In this document: positions 27,047-35,769 of the stretch, one piece after another
How the letters are laid out: each line of letters starts with the position of its first letter
Position numbering within the stretch: position 1 is the stretch's first letter
NCBI GenBank assembly: GCA_016177005.1
Contig: JACOWC010000056.1
Location: 1 to 47,887 of the forward strand
Direction of reading: 5' to 3'
Length of the DNA stretch: 47,887 nt
From: Methylocystis sp.
GTDB taxonomy: Bacteria; Pseudomonadota; Alphaproteobacteria; Rhizobiales; Beijerinckiaceae
The notes under the pieces: generated by a model
Told to the model about the DNA's origin: nothing
The model's database searches: none
Seen by the model: only the letters and a program-made list of their open reading frames with translations
Translations under genes and position numbers: made by a program

Positions 27047-28129
27047 TTACGACTCCTTGCTGTCGCGCTTCGTCGTGATGCGCTTGACGGCGGTCACGGC
27101 CGCATGCGCGGCGACCGCGGCTCCCACGACGCCGACAGCGGCCAACCCAACCTCGTCGGCGTTATGTTCAATGCCGAATTGCTTGATGTTGCTCAGGCGC
27201 TCGTAGAACGGACCCTTGTCCCAGAAACCCTCTTCGGAGCAGCCGATGCAGCCGTGGCCCGATTGAATGGGGAAAGACACGCCGCCGTTCCAGCGCACGG
27301 TCGAACAGGCATTGTAAGTCGTGGGGCCTTTGCATCCCATCTTATAGAGGCAGTATCCCTTGCGCGCCGCCTCATCGTCCCATTCCTCGACGAATTGCCC
27401 GGCGTCGAAATGTGGACGGCGGTAGCACTTGTCGTGGATGCGTTGCGAATAAAACATTTTCGGCCGACCCTGCCGATCGAGCTCGGGCAAACGTCCGAAA
27501 GTGGTGATGAAGGTGACGACGCCGGTCATGACTTCGGCGATCGGCGGACAGCCGGGCACTTTGATGATCGGCTTGTTTGTGATGACCTTGTCGATCGGCG
27601 TCGCTTGCGTCGGATTGGGTTTCGCCGCCTGCACGCAGCCCCAGGAGGCGCAAGCGCCCCAGGCGATGATCGCATAGGCGTCCTCGGCCATCCACTTCAG
27701 CTTCTCGACGAAAGGCTTGCCGCCGTCGATGCAGAACATGCCGCCTTCGTTGAGGGGCGGATTGCCTTCGACGGCGAGGATATATTTGCCCTTATATTTT
27801 TCCTTGGTCTCTTCGAGGATCGCCTCGGCCTGATGGCCCGCCGCCGCCATGATCGTATCGTCATAGTCGAGCGAGATCATCGACAGCACGACGTCTTTGA
27901 CCAAGGGATGCGCCGAACGGATGAAGCTCTCCGAGCAGCATGTGCATTCCAGCCCGTGCATCCAGATCACCGGAACGCGCGGATTGGTTTCCAGCGCCTT
28001 GGCCATGGCGGTGGCGGCGCTCGATCCCAGTCCGAGGCTGGCGGCGGTGAGCGAACAGAATTTGGTGAAGCTACGGCGCGTGACGCCCTGTCGACGGATC
28101 ACATCATAGAAGGTTTCGTGAGCGGCCAT
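27047..28129 (-). CDS. hupS: Uptake [NiFe]-hydrogenase small subunit HupS, oxygen-tolerant type
   Basis: 360 residues. Iron-sulfur subunit exported with HupL by the Tat path. The Tat signal is [20 protein letters not shown]. The proximal-cluster region reads [11 protein letters not shown], with an extra Cys where oxygen-sensitive enzymes have Gly. The second extra Cys is in GGMFCIDGG. These two define the [4Fe-3S] cluster of group 1d enzymes. Other cluster ligands: [13 protein letters not shown], the medial/distal [21 protein letters not shown] and GHGCIGCSE. The C-terminal helix [18 protein letters not shown] is the membrane anchor. Start at ATG 28129 (GGTGAGG just upstream). A sigma-54 promoter lies 66-80 bases upstream. 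Confidence 0.97.
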   Translation of the reverse strand: MAAHETFYDVIRRQGVTRRSFTKFCSLTAASLGLGSSAATAMAKALETNPRVPVIWMHGLECTCCSESFIRSAHPLVKDVVLSMISLDYDDTIMAAAGHQAEAILEETKEKYKGKYILAVEGNPPLNEGGMFCIDGGKPFVEKLKWMAEDAYAIIAWGACASWGCVQAAKPNPTQATPIDKVITNKPIIKVPGCPPIAEVMTGVVTFITTFGRLPELDRQGRPKMFYSQRIHDKCYRRPHFDAGQFVEEWDDEAARKGYCLYKMGCKGPTTYNACSTVRWNGGVSFPIQSGHGCIGCSEEGFWDKGPFYERLSNIKQFGIEHNADEVGLAAVGVVGAAVAAHAAVTAVKRITTKRDSKES

Positions 28130-28194
28130 GTCCTCACCCGTAACTTGTCTTGCATGGCAGCATTCATTCGCTGACGCCGCCTGCGCATTTGAGC

Positions 28195-28209
28195 GCAAGA
28201 AGCGGGCCA
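28195..28209 (-). promoter_or_regulatory. Candidate sigma-54 promoter of hupS
   Basis: Minus-strand sequence TGGCCCGCTTCTTGC: TGG at -24, TTGC at -12, GG and GC exactly ten bases apart. The predicted start is near 28183, giving a leader of about 54 bases. It lies in the 195-bp gap between hupV and hupS. Upstream space for a HoxA site is 28210-28324, where I could not pick out a convincing repeat or IHF site. Confidence 0.7.
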
Positions 28210-28324
28210 GATCGGAACGATTGCAAACTGAAGGCGTTTTGCGGCGATTGACGCGGCTATCGGCTCGAGATGCGCGATCGATTCGTGAAAATTACTTTTC
28301 CAGTTGCGGTAACCGGATAGCCAG

Positions 28325-29776
28325 TCAATGCGCCGTGCAGACCATGCACGGATCGAAAGAGCGCACGATGTGCTGCACTGCAATATTCGACGCTCCGTCG
28401 CCTCCCACCTCGAGGCCTTCGAGCGCGAATTCAAGCGGTCCCGGCGTTCCGTTGGCGTCGCGCGGCGAAAAATTCCAGGTCGTCGGGGCGATGATCTGAT
28501 AGCGCAGGATTTGTCGGTCGCGAATGCTGGCCCAATGGCCCAGCGTCCCGCGCGCCGCCTCGACGAAGCCGACGACGGCGCCGTTCTGAAGCGGCGCATC
28601 ATGCGCGCAAAAACGGTCGTTCAACTGCAACGAACGCGTCCACGTTTCTGCTGCCTTGGTCAGGAGCGCGATCTCAAGCAGGCGCGCGACGATACGCGCG
28701 AGCACATTTGTCGCTCCGGCCCGCCGCAACAAATCCTTGATCAACGGATGGCCGGCGACGCCCTGGCGCGCCAGCGCGCCAACTTCGACCGGCCGGCCGT
28801 CCAATCGCGGCGCTTTTGCAAAGGAATACGCATCTTCTCGCCGCATGTCGGGAATGGTCTCAGCGTTCGCCGGATCGCTTGCCGTGTCGCGCATCCACGC
28901 ATGCGACACATCCTCGCGAATCGCGTCGAAGGGAAGCGCCCGCGCCTCGCCGTCGGCGACGTTGAAGAGACCGGCGGGAAAGAGATGCCCTTCAGGCCCG
29001 AGATAAGCGCCGCTCGACATCAACAGACCTGGGCCGCGGCCCATTTCTTCCAGCTTTAGATCGCGCGCGATTCGAAGCAGAGCGGCGAAATCTCCAGCGG
29101 CGCCCGCGCCTTCAACGAAGGCTTCGAGCGCCTCGCAGGACGCAAGTTCGATCACGGTCTCGATGGGCGCGGCGAACAGCGCCCTTTCGACAAAACCGCG
29201 AAACTCGGCAAGCAAAGCGATGAGCCGCATCTGGCCGCTAAGATCAATCGCCCGGGTTACGCCTCCAGGCCGAAAAGCCAAGCTGTGCGGCCATTTGCCG
29301 GCGATGAGCCCCATGGTCTCGAGGAGACGCGCGCGCGCCGGCAGCGCCTCGCGCAAACTCTCTCCCGACATCGCCTTGAACCGCCGCTCGATCGCAGGAT
29401 GCCAAGATCGCGCCGCATAAGAGGCGCGCGCGAAGTCCGGCATGAAGAAGACGTAGAAGTGAGTGAGATGATCGGCGATGTTTTCCGCCGCATGCGCGAT
29501 ATTCGTCGTCAGCAGGCCGTTTGGCGCCGCCTCCAGATTTTGCGCCGCGCGCAGCATGGCTGCGGCGGCCAATGATTGGGAGACGGAACAGATGCCGCAG
29601 ATGCGCGGCGCGATCGCCAATGCGTCCTCGGCCGGTCGCCCGATCAGGAGTTGCTCAAAACCGCGATAGAGCGGGGCGGTGACGCGCGCCTGACGCACGA
29701 TTCCGCTCTCAACGTCGAGCGTAACTTCCAGATCGCCTTCGACGCGATTGAACGGGCCGATGACGATGCGGTTCAT
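28325..29776 (-). CDS. hupV: Regulatory (H2-sensing) hydrogenase large subunit HupV/HoxC
   Basis: 483 residues. Soluble H2 sensor subunit. It has the CxxC pairs RICGICSVSQS and SFDPCMVCTAH. Three sensor traits are visible: the protein stops right after the final His, so no HupD processing; Gln replaces His in the first motif; and the gas-channel residues are Ile62 and Phe110 (CGIC; HFYVFF). These are the bulky residues known from Ralstonia HoxC to restrict oxygen, and the numbering is identical. ATG 29776 overlaps the hupU stop. A longer frame upstream overlaps hupU and is not used. Confidence 0.95.
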   Translation of the reverse strand: MNRIVIGPFNRVEGDLEVTLDVESGIVRQARVTAPLYRGFEQLLIGRPAEDALAIAPRICGICSVSQSLAAAAMLRAAQNLEAAPNGLLTTNIAHAAENIADHLTHFYVFFMPDFARASYAARSWHPAIERRFKAMSGESLREALPARARLLETMGLIAGKWPHSLAFRPGGVTRAIDLSGQMRLIALLAEFRGFVERALFAAPIETVIELASCEALEAFVEGAGAAGDFAALLRIARDLKLEEMGRGPGLLMSSGAYLGPEGHLFPAGLFNVADGEARALPFDAIREDVSHAWMRDTASDPANAETIPDMRREDAYSFAKAPRLDGRPVEVGALARQGVAGHPLIKDLLRRAGATNVLARIVARLLEIALLTKAAETWTRSLQLNDRFCAHDAPLQNGAVVGFVEAARGTLGHWASIRDRQILRYQIIAPTTWNFSPRDANGTPGPLEFALEGLEVGGDGASNIAVQHIVRSFDPCMVCTAH

Positions 29777-30777
29777 CGTTGCTTTTCTGCGGTCGGCGGC
29801 GCCTCGACGCGATCGGAGCGTGAATTTTTGCGAACCCGCTTCGGCGTCGCGGATTTCGACAAGGCCGCCAAAGCGACGAACCACGCCTTCGGCATGTCGA
29901 GCGGCAATCCGACCGGTATGCCGCCGACCTTCGGCGTCTGGTGATACCCGCGCATATTTTCGAACCCGGGCGAGGTGCAGGCGATGCAGGTCGATCCAAC
30001 TTGCGTGCAGGAGCCGCCGCCATTCCATGGCCGCTGGTTGCAATCGCCAACCGCTTGGGTCGCCTTGCATCCAAGATGCTCCATGAGACAGCCGCGCTCT
30101 GAAAAATGCTCGGCGCTCGCTTTGAACTCGTAGAATTCGTTGCGACTGCAACCGTGATGCGCCAGATGGTCGGCGAAGAGACGCGGTCTGCCGAACCTGT
30201 CCAAATCCGCTTGCGTGAAACGACCGAGCGACAACGCCAGCAGCGTCTCCATGATCCAGCCGGGATGCGGCGCACAGCCCGATACATTGATGACCGGCAG
30301 GCCCGCGCGCGAAAGATAATCGGCGCCGAGCGCTCCGCCGGGCTCGCTTGCGTGGAACTGCACGCCGCTGGCGTCGGTCGGATTGGGCGCGCCGGCCGGA
30401 ACGCCGCCGAAAGCGGCGCAGCTCCCGATGGCGACGCAATAATCGGCCAGCGGCGCCAGCGCCCTGACCCATTCCAGCATGCTTCGCCCGGTTCCGCTGA
30501 GCCTGTTGAACAGGCCAGATCCGTCCGGACCGTGCAACACCGATCCTTCAATGCATAGCGCGTCGAGCTTCAGCTCTCCGCGCTCGACTCGTCCCATGAT
30601 GGTTCGAGCTTCCTCGCCGGTTTCCTCGCTCACGCTCGGGTGCCAGAGCAACTCGACGCCGAAATTGCGCAGTTCTTCGAACCAGCCGGACGCGCCGCTT
30701 TCGAGAACCGACATTGTGCAGCCCCCGCAACCGCCAGCCTGTAGCCAGAGCACCGTGAACGGACTGCTGCGCTTCAT
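29773..30777 (-). CDS. hupU: Regulatory (H2-sensing) hydrogenase small subunit HupU/HoxB
   Basis: 334 residues, partner of HupV. No Tat signal: the protein begins MKRSSPFTVLWLQAGGCGGC, going straight into the proximal-cluster motif, with the ordinary CGGCT rather than CTCC. Further cluster ligands: GSCAAFGG, SGCAPHPGW, HHGCSRNEFYE, HLGCKATQAVGDC, CIACTSPGFE. The C-terminus is a basic, charged tail (SKSATPKRVRKNSRSDR) instead of a membrane helix. It is the kind of tail through which the sensor is thought to contact HupT. First gene of the locus; I found no sigma-54 site in the 237 bases upstream. Confidence 0.95.
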   Translation of the reverse strand: MKRSSPFTVLWLQAGGCGGCTMSVLESGASGWFEELRNFGVELLWHPSVSEETGEEARTIMGRVERGELKLDALCIEGSVLHGPDGSGLFNRLSGTGRSMLEWVRALAPLADYCVAIGSCAAFGGVPAGAPNPTDASGVQFHASEPGGALGADYLSRAGLPVINVSGCAPHPGWIMETLLALSLGRFTQADLDRFGRPRLFADHLAHHGCSRNEFYEFKASAEHFSERGCLMEHLGCKATQAVGDCNQRPWNGGGSCTQVGSTCIACTSPGFENMRGYHQTPKVGGIPVGLPLDMPKAWFVALAALSKSATPKRVRKNSRSDRVEAPPTAEKQR

Positions 30778-31014
30778 GTTCCCATTCGACCCGCTCGACA
30801 GAAGCGCTCATAGAAGCCGAGGTTAAACATCTTCGCAAGCGCTGCGGATGCGTTGCATTGTCCAACCGGCCGATTGAGCGACGTTTTGGGGCTTCTGATG
30901 GCGTTCGGCGTCTGGCGCTTTAGCGTTGCTGCGACGGCGCTCATCGAATGCGAATTCGGAAAGTGAAAGAATATTCATATATTTTCGCTGGAGACATACG
31001 CAAGGACCGACGCC

Positions 31015-31881
31015 ATGACCAACACGTTCACCCTCGGCGACCGGACAGTGAATCGGCTCGGTTACGGCGCAATGCAGCTCGCCGGACCTGGCGCATTTGG
31101 CGCGCCGCGCGATCGTGATGCGGCGCTCGCCGTATTGCGCGAAGCGGTCGCATCCGGGGTCAACCATATCGACACCAGCGACTTCTACGGACCGCATGTC
31201 GTCAACCGACTGATCCGCGAGGCTCTGCATCCTTATCCGGATGATCTCGTCATCGTCACCAAGATCGGCGCGCGGCGCGGCGACGATGGTTCATGGATTC
31301 CCGCTTTCTCGGCCGAAGAACTCGCGCAGGCCGTGCATGACAATCTACGCAATCTTGGTCTGGATACGCTCGAGGTGAATGTCCGCTTCATGTTCGGCGT
31401 TCACGGCCCCGCCGAAGGCTCGATCGAAGCTCCGCTCGCCGTGGTCGCGGCGCTTCAGAGGCAGGGCCTCATACGCCACATCGGCCTCAGCAACGTCACG
31501 GCCGCTCAGGTCGCGCAGGGACGCAGGATCTGCGACGTCGTCTGCGTGCAGAACCATTACAACCTCGCGCACCGGGTGGACGACGCCGTGATCGATGATC
31601 TGGCGCGCAGCGGCGTCGCCTACACGCCGTTCTTTCCGCTCGGCGGCTTCACCCCGCTGCAATCCTCGACCCTGTCTGACGTCGCACAGAGCCTCGGCGT
31701 CACGCCCATGCAGGTCGCGCTCGCCTGGCTGCTTCGCCGCGCCCCAAATATTTTGCTGATCCCCGGCACATCATCGCTCACCCATCTGCGGGAGAATCTT
31801 GCAGCGGCCGAACTCGATTTGCCGGAGGAGGCGATGGTCGCGCTCGACGGCGTTTCAGCAGACGACAGTTCGTCAGAGTGA
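31015..31881 (+). CDS. Aldo/keto reductase
   Basis: 288 residues. NADPH-dependent oxidoreductase of the TIM-barrel aldo/keto reductase family. Catalytic Asp-Tyr in HIDTSDFYGPH (D and Y), Lys in VIVTKIG, His in the MFGVHGPAE region. Cofactor-site segments are IRHIGLSNVT, VQNHYN and LIPGTSSLTHLRENL. AAGGACC precedes ATG 31015. Diverges from hupU and stands alone on its strand. Close in style to the YdbC/oxidoreductase branch; the substrate is unknown. Confidence 0.9.
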   Translation: MTNTFTLGDRTVNRLGYGAMQLAGPGAFGAPRDRDAALAVLREAVASGVNHIDTSDFYGPHVVNRLIREALHPYPDDLVIVTKIGARRGDDGSWIPAFSAEELAQAVHDNLRNLGLDTLEVNVRFMFGVHGPAEGSIEAPLAVVAALQRQGLIRHIGLSNVTAAQVAQGRRICDVVCVQNHYNLAHRVDDAVIDDLARSGVAYTPFFPLGGFTPLQSSTLSDVAQSLGVTPMQVALAWLLRRAPNILLIPGTSSLTHLRENLAAAELDLPEEAMVALDGVSADDSSSE

Positions 31882-31957
31882 GCGATCCGTGGCGCGCCGT
31901 TCGCGGCGAGCGCGGCGGCGTCAAATTGCGAAACCTGGCCTGTCGTTCGGTTTGCGC

Positions 31958-33328
31958 TTAGACAGGCTCCCAGGCCTGTTTGGATGCCAGCTTTTCCGCC
32001 TGAGCGCCGGCGCGCAGCCGTGCCGGGCGATTCTCCAAACCGCTCCAATAGGCCTCGAATTCCGCGCGCCTGTCGATCACGCCAAAGCGCAGGCCAAATC
32101 CGATCATGGACCCGACATAAATGTCAGCGGCGGTGAAGGTGTCGCCGGCGATATAGCGGCGTCCCGCCACCGCCTTGGCGAGCGCATCCATCACAGCGGC
32201 GTAGGAGCCGTAACCGAAACGGCCCTGCATCTCCGGCGTCGCCGGATCCCAGCCGACGGCGTGATTGTTCATTGCCGGCTCCACGCATCCGGCCGCAAAA
32301 AACAGCCAACGATAATAGTCGCCGCGCGCGGGCGGCTCGGGCGCGAGCCCGGCCTGCGGAAATGCGTCCGCGAGGTAGGCGCAGATGGCGGCGGTCTCCG
32401 TCACCACTTGATCGCCGTGCCTGATCGCCGGGACCTTGCCCATCGGATTGACGGCCAGATACTCCGGAGCCTTGATCGTCGTGCCGTAATCCTTCACTTC
32501 GATCGAATAAGGCGCGCCGATTTCCTCCAGCATCCAATGCGCGATCATGCCGCGCGATTGCGGATTGGTATAAAGAACGAGTTCCTTCGTCATCACAGCT
32601 CCCTTGGCGTCTGCAGAGGCCGAGCGACCATAGGCGGGGACGCTGTCAGCTTCTGTCAGCATGTTTTGCCGCCAGTCCTTGACCAGCGCCCGGCGACGGC
32701 GCGGCGGGCGAGCGTCCAAGATCAGCGCGGCTTCAATCCTGTCGGCGCGAAAATGTCGGAAAGCGGCCCGTAGTTCGCACCAGGCCGCCAGTACGCGCGT
32801 CGATTCAAAAAAGCCCAGCGCCACTGGCCATATGACCCGCTCGGTTCGCGCGCCCTTATCGTCGCGATAGCTGACGGCAAGCTTGCGCTCTTCGCGCAGC
32901 GCCTGCCGCAGCAGCCTCAAGTCGATATGTTGCGGCCGCTCCCAACCCGGGCCGACGATGAGCGCGTCGTCTTCCAGTCGTTCTTCGAGGTTTTTCGGCA
33001 GGACAGCCGAAATTTTCGCCACGGCATTGCGCGCGGCGTCGGAAAGCGCATTATCGGTGCGCCGCGCCACCCACCTTGCGCCAAGCGCCAGCGCCTCGAT
33101 CTCTTCCTCCGAAAACATCAGCGGCGGCAACAGAAAGCCGGGGCGCAGGACATAGCCGACGCCGGGCTCGCCATCGATTTCCGCGCCCAATGACTGCAAG
33201 GCGGCGATGTCGCGATAGAGCGTGCGCAGGGAGACGCCAGCCTCACGGGCGAGTTCCGCCCCGCTCGCCGGCCGGCGGCGGCGGCGAAGCATTTGCAAGA
33301 TGTCAAACAATCGATGCGTGCGCGACAT
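31958..33328 (-). CDS. YafY-type WYL-domain regulator fused to a glutathione S-transferase
   Basis: A single frame of about 456 residues. Residues 1-225: DeoR/YafY-type helix-turn-helix (SGAELAREAGVSLRTLYRDI) and WYL domain (LREERKLAVSYRDDKGARTE). Residues about 246-456: a complete GST with the thioredoxin fold (LVLYTNPQSRGMIAHWMLEE, NPMGKVPAIRHGD, VVTETAAICAYLADAF) and a helical domain (IAGDTFTAADIYVGSM). The linker SVPAYGRSASADAKGAV carries no stop. An internal ATG at 32593 has AAGGGAGC seven bases upstream, so free GST could also be made. Start ATG 33328; no clear ribosome site, but two 15-bp direct repeats lie right upstream. In most genomes these two are separate proteins. Confidence 0.85.
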   Translation of the reverse strand: MSRTHRLFDILQMLRRRRRPASGAELAREAGVSLRTLYRDIAALQSLGAEIDGEPGVGYVLRPGFLLPPLMFSEEEIEALALGARWVARRTDNALSDAARNAVAKISAVLPKNLEERLEDDALIVGPGWERPQHIDLRLLRQALREERKLAVSYRDDKGARTERVIWPVALGFFESTRVLAAWCELRAAFRHFRADRIEAALILDARPPRRRRALVKDWRQNMLTEADSVPAYGRSASADAKGAVMTKELVLYTNPQSRGMIAHWMLEEIGAPYSIEVKDYGTTIKAPEYLAVNPMGKVPAIRHGDQVVTETAAICAYLADAFPQAGLAPEPPARGDYYRWLFFAAGCVEPAMNNHAVGWDPATPEMQGRFGYGSYAAVMDALAKAVAGRRYIAGDTFTAADIYVGSMIGFGLRFGVIDRRAEFEAYWSGLENRPARLRAGAQAEKLASKQAWEPV

Positions 33329-33336
33329 GGCGGCAG

Positions 33337-33366
33337 GATATCGCAAACTCCGATATCGCAAACTCC
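33337..33366. promoter_or_regulatory. Two perfect tandem 15-bp direct repeats upstream of the WYL-GST gene
   Basis: GATATCGCAAACTCC occurs twice back to back, starting nine bases upstream of ATG 33328. The position fits an operator, perhaps for self-regulation by the encoded YafY-type protein. A simple tandem duplication is the alternative. Confidence 0.5.
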
Positions 33367-33468
33367 CGCAAAACTGTGGCGGGGGACTTAGGTCCGCGCC
33401 CGATTTCCCTCGCCGGTCGAGCCATCCGTTGGTCCAGAAAAGTCAGGTCAAGACCAGCTTTGCCTGCA

Positions 33469-34251
33469 TCAGCGGCCCATGGTTGTCAGCACCGCTTCGA
33501 TCGGCGCTGAATCGATCGTCAATCCGCCATTGAAGGGATTGTCGAGCGCGGCGATGAGAAACACCACCGAGCCCATAAACAGCGCCATCGCGCCGCTGAG
33601 GATCAGATGCACATGCGGCTCCATGTCGAAGATGCACAATAGGGCGATCAACAGAAAGCCGCCGAGACAGACCACCCACCAGAGCGCGCTCGGAATGCCG
33701 TCCCGCCCGGCGGCATTGAGATAGCGACGATGCTCGACGAGCGCGTTCAATCGAGTGAACGTCTCCGTTTGGACCATCTCCTGGCTTCTGAGCCTGGGCT
33801 GAAAATTCATGACTTGCTCGAATAGCGCCGTCAATGCGCGCGAAGATGAATGGGGGTCCTGAGGAATATCTGGCGGCGGATGCACGGCGTCGATCGCCTC
33901 GCGCGCATAGTCGCGCAGCTTTTCCTGAAGCTCGCTCCGCGTCGGCTGCGGAAAGCCTTCGAAATCCTGGTGAAGCGCGGCGATCGCCAACGCTTCCTTG
34001 GAGACGACGTCGCCGACGGCGGAAAAATCCTGATAGGCCTCCACCGCCAGCAATCCGAGCAGAATGCCGTATAGCGTGCAGAACGCCGTCAACGTCAGTC
34101 CGATCATCTCATTGGCGTTGCGGCGCCCATGTATCCACCTATGCGCCTCCCGCCGACAAAGAAACACGCCCAGCCAGGTCACGCCCAGAGAGCCCAGGCA
34201 GAACAGAGCGGCCATTTGCGCGACGGACAGATGCTTGAATAATCCGGGCAC
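33469..34251 (-). CDS. DUF4239 membrane protein
   Basis: About 260 residues. Four hydrophobic spans: MAALFCLGSLGVTWLGVFLC, LTLTAFCTLYGILLGLLAVE, WWVVCLGGFLLIALLCIFDM and ALFMGSVVFLIAALDNPF. The soluble middle has helical EALAIAALHQDFEGFPQPTR. This layout matches DUF4239, bestrophin-like proteins of unknown function. Start set to GTG 34251, five bases after AAGGAGG; an ATG 24 bases upstream is inside that ribosome site's leader. Stands alone on the minus strand. Confidence 0.82.
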   Translation of the reverse strand: MPGLFKHLSVAQMAALFCLGSLGVTWLGVFLCRREAHRWIHGRRNANEMIGLTLTAFCTLYGILLGLLAVEAYQDFSAVGDVVSKEALAIAALHQDFEGFPQPTRSELQEKLRDYAREAIDAVHPPPDIPQDPHSSSRALTALFEQVMNFQPRLRSQEMVQTETFTRLNALVEHRRYLNAAGRDGIPSALWWVVCLGGFLLIALLCIFDMEPHVHLILSGAMALFMGSVVFLIAALDNPFNGGLTIDSAPIEAVLTTMGR

Positions 34252-34307
34252 AGGCGCCTCCTTTTTCGGCGGCATTAGCAGGCGGCCGCGTCAAATTGTC
34301 AAAATCC

Positions 34308-34508
34308 TCATCGGTTGAACAGCCACAACAGCAGGCTGATGACGACGCTCAAAACGATTGACGACGCGAGTGGAAAATAGAAGCGAAAATTGCCGCGTTC
34401 GACAACGATGTCGCCGGGCAGACGTCCGAGTCCAAACCGCTCGCCGATCATCCACAACACGCCGAGTCCGATCAGGACGAGCCCGGCGAATATAAGAAAC
34501 CTGGCCAT
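34308..34508 (-). CDS. DUF2905 small membrane protein
   Basis: 66 residues with two transmembrane helices (FLIFAGLVLIGLGVLWMIG and LASSIVLSVVISLLLWLF) separated by GRLPGDIVVERGNFRFYFP, the DUF2905 signature. GAGGT lies five to six bases before the ATG. Function unknown. Fifty-six bases upstream of the DUF4239 gene on the same strand, possibly one transcript. Confidence 0.88.
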   Translation of the reverse strand: MARFLIFAGLVLIGLGVLWMIGERFGLGRLPGDIVVERGNFRFYFPLASSIVLSVVISLLLWLFNR

Positions 34509-34892
34509 AGCTACCTCTTTTCGCCTTTGGCGCCGACGCTTTAGACGCCGCCATCTCGCGCGTTTTTAAGCGAAATCGCCAGCCGCGCGGACGGCTGGCG
34601 AGCGCTGCGGCTTCTGGTGACATATTGTCGCGAAACCGCAATTTTGAGCCCGATCCGCTTGACCGGCCGCCAGCTCGAACGCTAGCTGCCGGCGAAGGGT
34701 TCGATGCATACACATTCGGTTGCGCCTGCGGCGAACCGACGCAATCGAACCGACGGCGCATGGCGCGCCTCTTGCGGGAGCCTGTTGGAGACGCAGGCCG
34801 CGCGACGCTTCGCAAAGCAACCGTCTCGTTGAATGTCGCTCCTGATGCGATCGCCGGCGCGCAGCGGTTGCGTGCGACTATGAGGTTTTCTG
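34509..34892. other. Intergenic region without recognisable features
   Basis: 384 bases between the DUF2905 gene and a short plus-strand frame. Open frames on both strands here lack a ribosome site and have arginine-rich, repeat-poor translations unlike real proteins. No RNA gene, terminator or copy of the palindromic repeat was seen. Confidence 0.6.
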
Positions 34893-35003
34893 ATGAGGCC
34901 TGATCACATTTATCTCGCCATGACCATGGTCAAGCACGGCACCCTGGCCGCCGCTTGCATCTACGCGTTCAAGATTGTCTCGTTCTTCGTCAAGACGCTC
35001 TAG
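34893..35003 (+). CDS. Possible 36-residue membrane microprotein
   Basis: ATG 34893 is preceded by TGAGG eight bases upstream. The translation has a short head (MRPDHIYLAMTMVKHG) and one hydrophobic helix (TLAAACIYAFKIVSFFVKTL). The pattern of one helix with a basic end is that of real single-span microproteins, and the translation is less arginine-rich than noise frames here. I recognise no family. It precedes the serine hydrolase gene by 79 bases. Confidence 0.5.
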   Translation: MRPDHIYLAMTMVKHGTLAAACIYAFKIVSFFVKTL

Positions 35004-35082
35004 TTTCGCGCGCCGTTGCGCCGGCGCCGCCCTTCGCGCATAACCCTTCCTACGCATCGGTGCGACGGAAGGGCGCAGGTTC

Positions 35083-35766
35083 ATGGCGGCGATTGATGGT
35101 CCGAGGGTGCAGGCGCGTTCCGGCAAGCCGAAGCAGCTTGTCGTTTTTCTCCATGGCTACGGCGCCGACGGCGCCGATCTCATCGAGATCGGCCGCCAAT
35201 GGCGCGCGTTCCTCCCCGACGCCGATTTCGTCGCGCCACATGCGCCGGAGCGATGCGCCGCGTCGCCGACCGGTCGACAGTGGTTTCCGCTCACCATGCG
35301 CGACCCCGAAGAGCGCTGGCGCGGCTGCGTCGCGGCGCGTCCGACGCTTGACGCTTTTCTCGACGCCGAACTCGCCAAGCGCGGATTTGACGATAGAGCG
35401 CTCGCGCTCGTCGGATTCAGCCAGGGCACGATGATGGCGCTGCATGCGGGCCTGCGCCGCAAGCGCGCGCCGCGCGCAATCCTCGGCTATTCGGGCGTCT
35501 ATGTGCTGGGGCCGGCTCAGTCCGGCGAAGATCCGGCGGCCTATGACAAGCCGCCGCCGGTCCTTCTCGTCCATGGCGAAGAAGACGAAATGATCCCCGT
35601 CGAGGCGCTGCTCATGTCCGCCAATGCGCTCGCGGATTTGGGCGTGCCGACTCAATGGCATCTCTCGGCGCGGCTCGGCCACGGAATCGACGAAACTGGA
35701 CTGATCCACGGCGCCTTGTTCCTGGCGCAGTCGTTCGGCGTCGCCGTCGAATTTCGTCGGCGCTGA
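35083..35766 (+). CDS. Serine carboxylesterase/phospholipase of the alpha/beta hydrolase fold
   Basis: 227 residues of the Abhydrolase_2 (YpfH/carboxylesterase) type. LVVFLHGYGADGADLIEIG provides the oxyanion hole, LVGFSQGTMMALHAGL the nucleophile elbow (Ser in GFSQG), VHGEEDEMIPVEA the acid and LGHGIDE the catalytic His. No signal peptide, so cytoplasmic. The family cleaves short-chain esters or lysophospholipids; substrate not readable. Tail-to-tail with the methyltransferase gene, four bases apart. Confidence 0.9.
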   Translation: MAAIDGPRVQARSGKPKQLVVFLHGYGADGADLIEIGRQWRAFLPDADFVAPHAPERCAASPTGRQWFPLTMRDPEERWRGCVAARPTLDAFLDAELAKRGFDDRALALVGFSQGTMMALHAGLRRKRAPRAILGYSGVYVLGPAQSGEDPAAYDKPPPVLLVHGEEDEMIPVEALLMSANALADLGVPTQWHLSARLGHGIDETGLIHGALFLAQSFGVAVEFRRR

Positions 35767-35769
35767 CGC

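Noticed and set aside
28325-30472. 715-residue version of hupV
   Set aside because: The extension is the shadow of hupU; HupV clearly begins at MNRIVIGPFNRVEG.
30778-31014. Sigma-54 promoter upstream of hupU
   Set aside because: No GG-N10-GC pair on the minus strand; the closest candidate is one base out of register.
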